NCBI GenBank assembly: GCA_047777475.1
Contig: JBKEET010000002.1
Location: 387,532-451,531, forward strand
DNA: 64,000 nucleotides
Direction of reading: 5' to 3'
DNA from: Sutterella sp047777475
GTDB lineage: Bacteria; Pseudomonadota; Gammaproteobacteria; Burkholderiales; Burkholderiaceae_F
Under the pieces are notes generated by a model, which made no database searches, had not been told where the DNA came from, and saw only the letters and a list, made by a program, of their open reading frames with translations. This document shows, piece after piece, positions 60,465-64,000 of the stretch (its first letter is position 1; each line of letters begins with the position of its first letter). Made by a program: the position numbers and the translations under genes.

Positions 60465-61661
60465 ATGGAAGAAAAAAATGTAAAGATTGCCGCACTGGTG
60501 TGTGCTGCAGGTGTCGGATCGCGCATGCGGCTTGATTACCCGAAGCAGTACATGAACCTTGCCGGCGCGCCGATGCTCGTGCAGACGCTGCGGGCGCTGC
60601 GCGCGGTGGAGCGCATCGGCCGCATCGCCGTAGCCGTGAGCCCCGGCGATCCTTACGTGAACGACATCGCTGCGCAGTTCCCCGAGGGCACAGAACTTTT
60701 CCGCTGCGGCGGCGACTGCCGCGCGCGCACCGTCCTCAACGGGCTGCTGAGCGCGGGCTTCTCGGCCGACGAGTGGGTGCTCGTGCACGATGCCGCGCGC
60801 CCCTGCGTCAAGCCCTCCGAAATTGCGCGACTCATCGACGCCGTGCTCGCCGATCCCCGGGCCGACGGCGGCCTCCTTGCCGTGCCCGTCGCCGATACGG
60901 TGAAGCGCGCTGGCGCCGGCGGCACCGTTGCCGCCACCGTGCCCCGCGAGGGCCTGTGGCGCGCGGCCACGCCGCAGATGTTCCGGGCCGGGCGCCTCAT
61001 CACCGCGCTCTCGGGCGACCTCACGGGCATCACCGACGAAGCGAGCGCCGTCGAGCGCTTGGGCGGCAGGGTGCTGCTCGTGCCCGGCCGCGCCACCAAC
61101 ATCAAGGTCACGCAGCCTTCCGACGCCGCGCTGGCCGCACTGCTTTTGGGAGAAAGGAACATGACGCCTATCCGCATCGGCCAGGGCTACGACTCGCACC
61201 GCCTCACCGAAGGCAGGCCGCTGATCCTCGGCGGCGTGCGCATCCCGTTTGAAAAGGGGCTGAGCGGGCATTCGGATGCGGACGTGCTCCTGCACGCCGT
61301 CACCGACGCCGTGCTCGGCGCGGCCGCCTTGGGCGACATCGGGCAGCTCTTCCCGCCCGACGACCCGAAATGGGAAGGCGCCGACAGCCGGGAGCTGCTC
61401 GCCTCCGTCGTCCGGCTCGCCGCCGAAAAGGGCTGGCGGCCGGTCAACTGCGACGCGACGGTGGTGGCGGAGCGCCCGAAGCTCGCGCCCTATGCCGCGC
61501 AGATCCGCGAGAGCGTCGCCGCGCTGCTCGGGCTCGACGCGGGCAGCGTGAGCGTCAAGGCCAAGACCAACGAAAAGATGGACGCCGTCGGCAGGGGCGA
61601 GGGCATGGAGGCCTTCGCCGCCGTGCTCCTTGAGCGCGTCCCGGAAGACGCCTCGCGCTGA
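60465..61661 (+). CDS. ispDF: Bifunctional IspD-IspF (MEP pathway)
   Basis: One 398-residue frame joins two isoprenoid enzymes. Residues 1-232 are 2-C-methyl-D-erythritol 4-phosphate cytidylyltransferase (AALVCAAGVGSRMRLDYPKQY; VLVHDAARPCV). From MTPIRIGQGYDSHRL to the end is 2-C-methyl-D-erythritol 2,4-cyclodiphosphate synthase (LSGHSDADVLLHAVTDAVLG; KAKTNEKMDAVG). The start ATG 60465 has GGAG five bases upstream. At the junction, AGAAAGGAAC precedes the in-frame ATG (61161), which looks like the ancestral ispF start. There is no linker domain. In E. coli and most betaproteobacteria the two are separate genes. A perfect terminator follows. Confidence 0.93.
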   Translation: MEEKNVKIAALVCAAGVGSRMRLDYPKQYMNLAGAPMLVQTLRALRAVERIGRIAVAVSPGDPYVNDIAAQFPEGTELFRCGGDCRARTVLNGLLSAGFSADEWVLVHDAARPCVKPSEIARLIDAVLADPRADGGLLAVPVADTVKRAGAGGTVAATVPREGLWRAATPQMFRAGRLITALSGDLTGITDEASAVERLGGRVLLVPGRATNIKVTQPSDAALAALLLGERNMTPIRIGQGYDSHRLTEGRPLILGGVRIPFEKGLSGHSDADVLLHAVTDAVLGAAALGDIGQLFPPDDPKWEGADSRELLASVVRLAAEKGWRPVNCDATVVAERPKLAPYAAQIRESVAALLGLDAGSVSVKAKTNEKMDAVGRGEGMEAFAAVLLERVPEDASR

Positions 61662-61683
61662 AGGCGCTCTCTGCAGAGACACT

Positions 61684-61720
61684 GCGGCCCGGTTCCGAAA
61701 AAAGAACCGGGCCGCTTTTT
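61684..61720 (+). terminator. ispDF terminator
   Basis: GCGGCCCGGTTC (61684-61695), CGAAAAAA loop, GAACCGGGCCGC (61704-61715), then TTTTT. Confidence 0.92.
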
Positions 61721-61722
61721 CA

Positions 61723-63234
61723 TCAGCTGTTTTTCTTCGTGATTTCCTTCAGGATCTTCTCTTCCTTGCGCTCCTGCTCCTGGAGCATTTTCTTTTCCTT
61801 GTCCATTTCGGACTTCGGATTGACGGTCGGGAAGGTGATGGTCACGAGCAGTCCGTGCGGCTCGCGCGTGCCGAGCGCGACCGTGCCGCCCGAGCGGCGC
61901 ACGATCCGGTCGACGATGGCGAGCCCGAGGCCCGTGCCCGTCACGCCGGTTCTTGCGCTTTCGCCGCGCTCGAACGGGCGCATCACGCGCTCGCGCTGGT
62001 CGGCGGGCAGGCCCTGGCCTTCGTCGGCCACCGTCAGGATGGCCTTCTTGCCGTCCTCGGCGAGCTCGGTGCGGATGTGGAGCCGCAGGACGCCGTCGTC
62101 GCTCCTGCCGTAGCGCATGCCGTTGGTGAAGAGGTTCTGCACGGCCCTCGAGAGCTCGAGCGGATGCGCCGTGATGAAGATGCCGGGCGCGAGGCTCGTG
62201 TCGAGCGTCACTGTCGAGTCGCTCGAAAGCCGGGCGTTGTCCATCGCCGCCTGAACCGCATCGCCGAGGTTCACCACCTCCTGCTTCTCGGTGCTCTTGC
62301 GGGCATAGGCGAGGAACTGGTTGACGATGTTTTCCATCTGCTCGAGGTCGCTCACCATGTTCTCGCGCGATTCGTCGGAGAGGTTGGCGAGTTCCACTTC
62401 GAGGCGAAGCCGCGTGATCGGCGTGCGCAGATCGTGGCTCACGCCCGCGAGCAGGAGCTCGCGGTCCGCTTCCATGTGCCGCAGGTCCTGCACCATGCGG
62501 TTGAAGCTCATGTTGACGGACTGGATCTCGGCCGTGCCGCTGTCCTCGGGCAGCGGATCGGGCACGCGGCCCTGGCCGAGCTGCTTGGCGACCTGCGAGA
62601 GCTTGGCAAGCGGGTCGACGACGTGCCGCGTGAGCAGCGTCGCGCCCAGAAGGCTCAGGAGCGCCGCGCCGATGGCCCACCAGAGCCAGGTGGTGCCGAG
62701 CGGCGGATTGAGCAGGTCGGCGCTCGTCTGCAGCCAGTATTCGTCGCCGTCGATGTCAACCGAGACCCAGAGCCCCGGCTCGCCGTTCACGTTGCTCGCG
62801 AGCACCGTGTCCTGGCCGAGGGAATTCTTCACCAGCTGCTCGATGAGCGTGTTGAACCCGTCGCTCGGCAGGGGCTTGGCGTGGTCCGTCTCTTCCTTGG
62901 GGGAAATGACGAGCCCCTCGCGCGCCGCCAGGATGTTGAGCAGGTCGATGCGGTAAATCGGATCGGCCGTCACGAGGGCGTACTTGGTGAGGTTCGCCGT
63001 CGACACGATGTGCTGCGCGATGCCCTGCGAGTAGGGCAGCTCGGAGAGCACTCGGAAGCTTTGCAGCCAGCCGATCACGCTGAAGAAGATCAGCGCGCAC
63101 AGCAGCAGGAAGGTCTGCCAGAAAAGGCTCGGGGCGATGCGTCTGAATTTTTTTTGCCATAGCGCGTTTCCGCTTGAGGCCGCCGCAGGGGCAGCCGACC
63201 ATGGAAGTTTAGCCGCCCGCGGGCGGCACATCAT
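61723..63234 (-). CDS. EnvZ/RisS-type sensor histidine kinase
   Basis: This inner-membrane sensor kinase is partner of the OmpR-like regulator just upstream. Order: TM1 (FWQTFLLLCALIFFSVIGW), a periplasmic domain of ~130 residues, TM2 (TTWLWWAIGAALLSLLGATL), HAMP, H-box LLAGVSHDLRTPITRLRLEV with the phospho-His, N-box NLFTNGMRYG, G1 VADEGQGLP and G2 GTGLGLAIV. The C-terminus has an unusual Lys/Glu-rich tail of ~35 residues. The start is uncertain: ATG 63234 gives an untypical leader, while a better ATG (MAKK) at 63160 is out of frame by one base in an A8 tract. Confidence 0.9.
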   Translation of the reverse strand: MMCRPRAAKLPWSAAPAAASSGNALWQKKFRRIAPSLFWQTFLLLCALIFFSVIGWLQSFRVLSELPYSQGIAQHIVSTANLTKYALVTADPIYRIDLLNILAAREGLVISPKEETDHAKPLPSDGFNTLIEQLVKNSLGQDTVLASNVNGEPGLWVSVDIDGDEYWLQTSADLLNPPLGTTWLWWAIGAALLSLLGATLLTRHVVDPLAKLSQVAKQLGQGRVPDPLPEDSGTAEIQSVNMSFNRMVQDLRHMEADRELLLAGVSHDLRTPITRLRLEVELANLSDESRENMVSDLEQMENIVNQFLAYARKSTEKQEVVNLGDAVQAAMDNARLSSDSTVTLDTSLAPGIFITAHPLELSRAVQNLFTNGMRYGRSDDGVLRLHIRTELAEDGKKAILTVADEGQGLPADQRERVMRPFERGESARTGVTGTGLGLAIVDRIVRRSGGTVALGTREPHGLLVTITFPTVNPKSEMDKEKKMLQEQERKEEKILKEITKKNS

Positions 63235-63242
63235 TAAGAGAA

Positions 63243-63279
63243 GAAAAAGGCCCCCGGCGCAGCGCGCTGCGCCGAAGGC
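63243..63279 (-). terminator. Terminator-like hairpin between the regulator and kinase genes
   Basis: GGCGCAGC (63255-63262), GC, GCTGCGCC (63265-63272), with an outer GGCC/GGCC pairing. On the minus strand it is followed by TTTTTCTTCTC. It lies in the 75-base gap and may lower kinase expression relative to the regulator. Confidence 0.6.
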
Positions 63280-63309
63280 CTTCGGCCGAGCCGCCGAGCG
63301 GCCCTGCGG

Positions 63310-64000
63310 TCAGTTCTTGCCGTCGGGAATGAACACGTAGCCGAGGCCCCAGACCGTCTGGAGATAGCGCGGCTTGGAGGGATCGGGCTCGATGAGCTTG
63401 CGCAGGCGCGAGACCTGCACGTCAAGCGACCTATCGAAGGCTTCGTACTCGCGGCCGCGCGCCATTTCCATCAGCTTGTCGCGCGAGAGCGGCTGGCGCG
63501 GGTGGCGCGCAAAAGCCTTGAGCACGGCGAACTCGCCCGTCGTAAGCGACTGCGGCACGCCGTTCTTCTTCAGCACGCGGGTGCCGAGATCGAGCTCGAA
63601 GTCGCCGAACTTGACGACCTCGTTGTCCATCGAGGGAGCGCCCGGGGCGTCCTGGACGGGACGGCGGCGCAGCACCGCATGGATGCGCGCGAGCAGCTCG
63701 CGCGGGTTGAAGGGCTTGCCGATGTAGTCGTCGGCGCCGAGCTCGAGGCCGACGATGCGGTCGACGTCCTCGCCGCGGGCGGTGAGCATGATCACGGGGG
63801 TCATGTCTTTGGCGGCGCGCAGGCGGCGGAGGATCTGCAGGCCGTCCTCGCCGGGCAGCATCAGATCGAGAATGAGCGCATCGAAGTGCTCGCGCATCCA
63901 CAGGCGGTTCATGGCTGCGCCGTTCTCGCACACGAACACCTGAAAGCCGTTCTCGCCGAGATAGCGGCGAAGCAGGTCGCGCAGGCGGGGGTCGTCATCA
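63310..64000 (-). CDS. OmpR/RisA-type response regulator (5' end outside window)
   Basis: This is the partner of the downstream kinase. The visible part runs from DDDPRLRDLLRRYLGENGF to the stop: the acidic pocket at the start, the phospho-Asp in ALILDLMLPGEDG, the conserved Thr and Lys (LTARGED; IGKPFNPREL), then a winged-helix OmpR domain (LTTGEFAVLKAFARHP, DVQVSRLRKLIEPDP, TVWGLGYVFIPDG). Only the first few residues are missing at the window edge. EnvZ/OmpR-type pairs control porins and envelope genes in response to osmolarity or acid. Confidence 0.93.
   Translation of the reverse strand, partial: DDDPRLRDLLRRYLGENGFQVFVCENGAAMNRLWMREHFDALILDLMLPGEDGLQILRRLRAAKDMTPVIMLTARGEDVDRIVGLELGADDYIGKPFNPRELLARIHAVLRRRPVQDAPGAPSMDNEVVKFGDFELDLGTRVLKKNGVPQSLTTGEFAVLKAFARHPRQPLSRDKLMEMARGREYEAFDRSLDVQVSRLRKLIEPDPSKPRYLQTVWGLGYVFIPDGKN

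Noticed and set aside
61161..61661. ispF as a separate gene
   Set aside because: The frame is continuous with ispD without a stop. It is annotated as a fusion, although the internal ATG with its ribosome-binding site may be used.

Overview
The window is a high-GC chromosome segment of a Burkholderiales-type betaproteobacterium, most likely a gut Sutterellaceae relative (Sutterella/Parasutterella-like). Reasons: the fimV-truA-accD-folC-dedD-cvpA-purF block has betaproteobacterial order; there are FadL porins, a Tat-exported fumarate-reductase-like flavoprotein, a DASS organic-acid carrier and a large autotransporter; and there is little sugar metabolism. This placement is inference from gene content and order. 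I saw no rRNA, tRNA, CRISPR array, insertion sequence or prophage.

Layout. 1-11.8 kb: end of an unidentified gene, pssA, an FAH-family hydrolase, a DMT exporter, mltB, a UMF1-type MFS carrier, then the conserved bamD / rluD-pgeF cluster (rluD frameshifted), rimO and an OFA-type MFS carrier. 12.2-21.8 kb: the housekeeping run fimV, truA, accD, folC, dedD, cvpA, purF and a rhodanese, all on the + strand. 21.8-32 kb: an AEC carrier, a LysR regulator and the pbpC / alpha-2-macroglobulin envelope pair. 32-36 kb: a membrane-anchored PD-(D/E)XK-like nuclease, an RsmI-like methylase and maf, divergent from yceD, then a secreted phospholipase D-like protein. 36-42.6 kb: a LysR regulator, a di-haem cytochrome c peroxidase, a Tat-exported flavoprotein with an in-frame TAG, its divergent LysR regulator with a frameshift, an unknown protein and a CYTH phosphatase. 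42.8-47.6 kb: a 1596-residue autotransporter. 47.9-51.6 kb: an organic-acid module (aspartase/fumarase-superfamily lyase, DASS carrier, GntR regulator). 52-64 kb: mfd, two FadL porins, a Na/Pi carrier, a fused ispDF, and an EnvZ/OmpR-type two-component system cut by the window end.

How the genes fit together. Envelope biogenesis and remodelling dominate: PssA, BamD, MltB, PgeF, FimV, DedD, PbpC, alpha-2-macroglobulin, autotransporter, FadL and EnvZ/OmpR. A second theme is organic-acid and anaerobic metabolism: FAH hydrolase, OFA and DASS carriers, a fumarate-yielding lyase, a fumarate-reductase-like flavoprotein, and a peroxidase with an FNR-like site upstream. Three genes (rluD, the flavoprotein, its LysR) carry reading-frame lesions. 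Two of these form an adjacent divergent pair, so local decay and sequencing error must be told apart.

The most novel-looking items are the membrane-tethered PD-(D/E)XK protein translationally coupled to an RsmI-like methylase, the IspDF fusion that keeps an internal ribosome-binding site and ATG, the thioester-less alpha-2-macroglobulin, and the CYTH gene beside a divergent possible CYTH relative.
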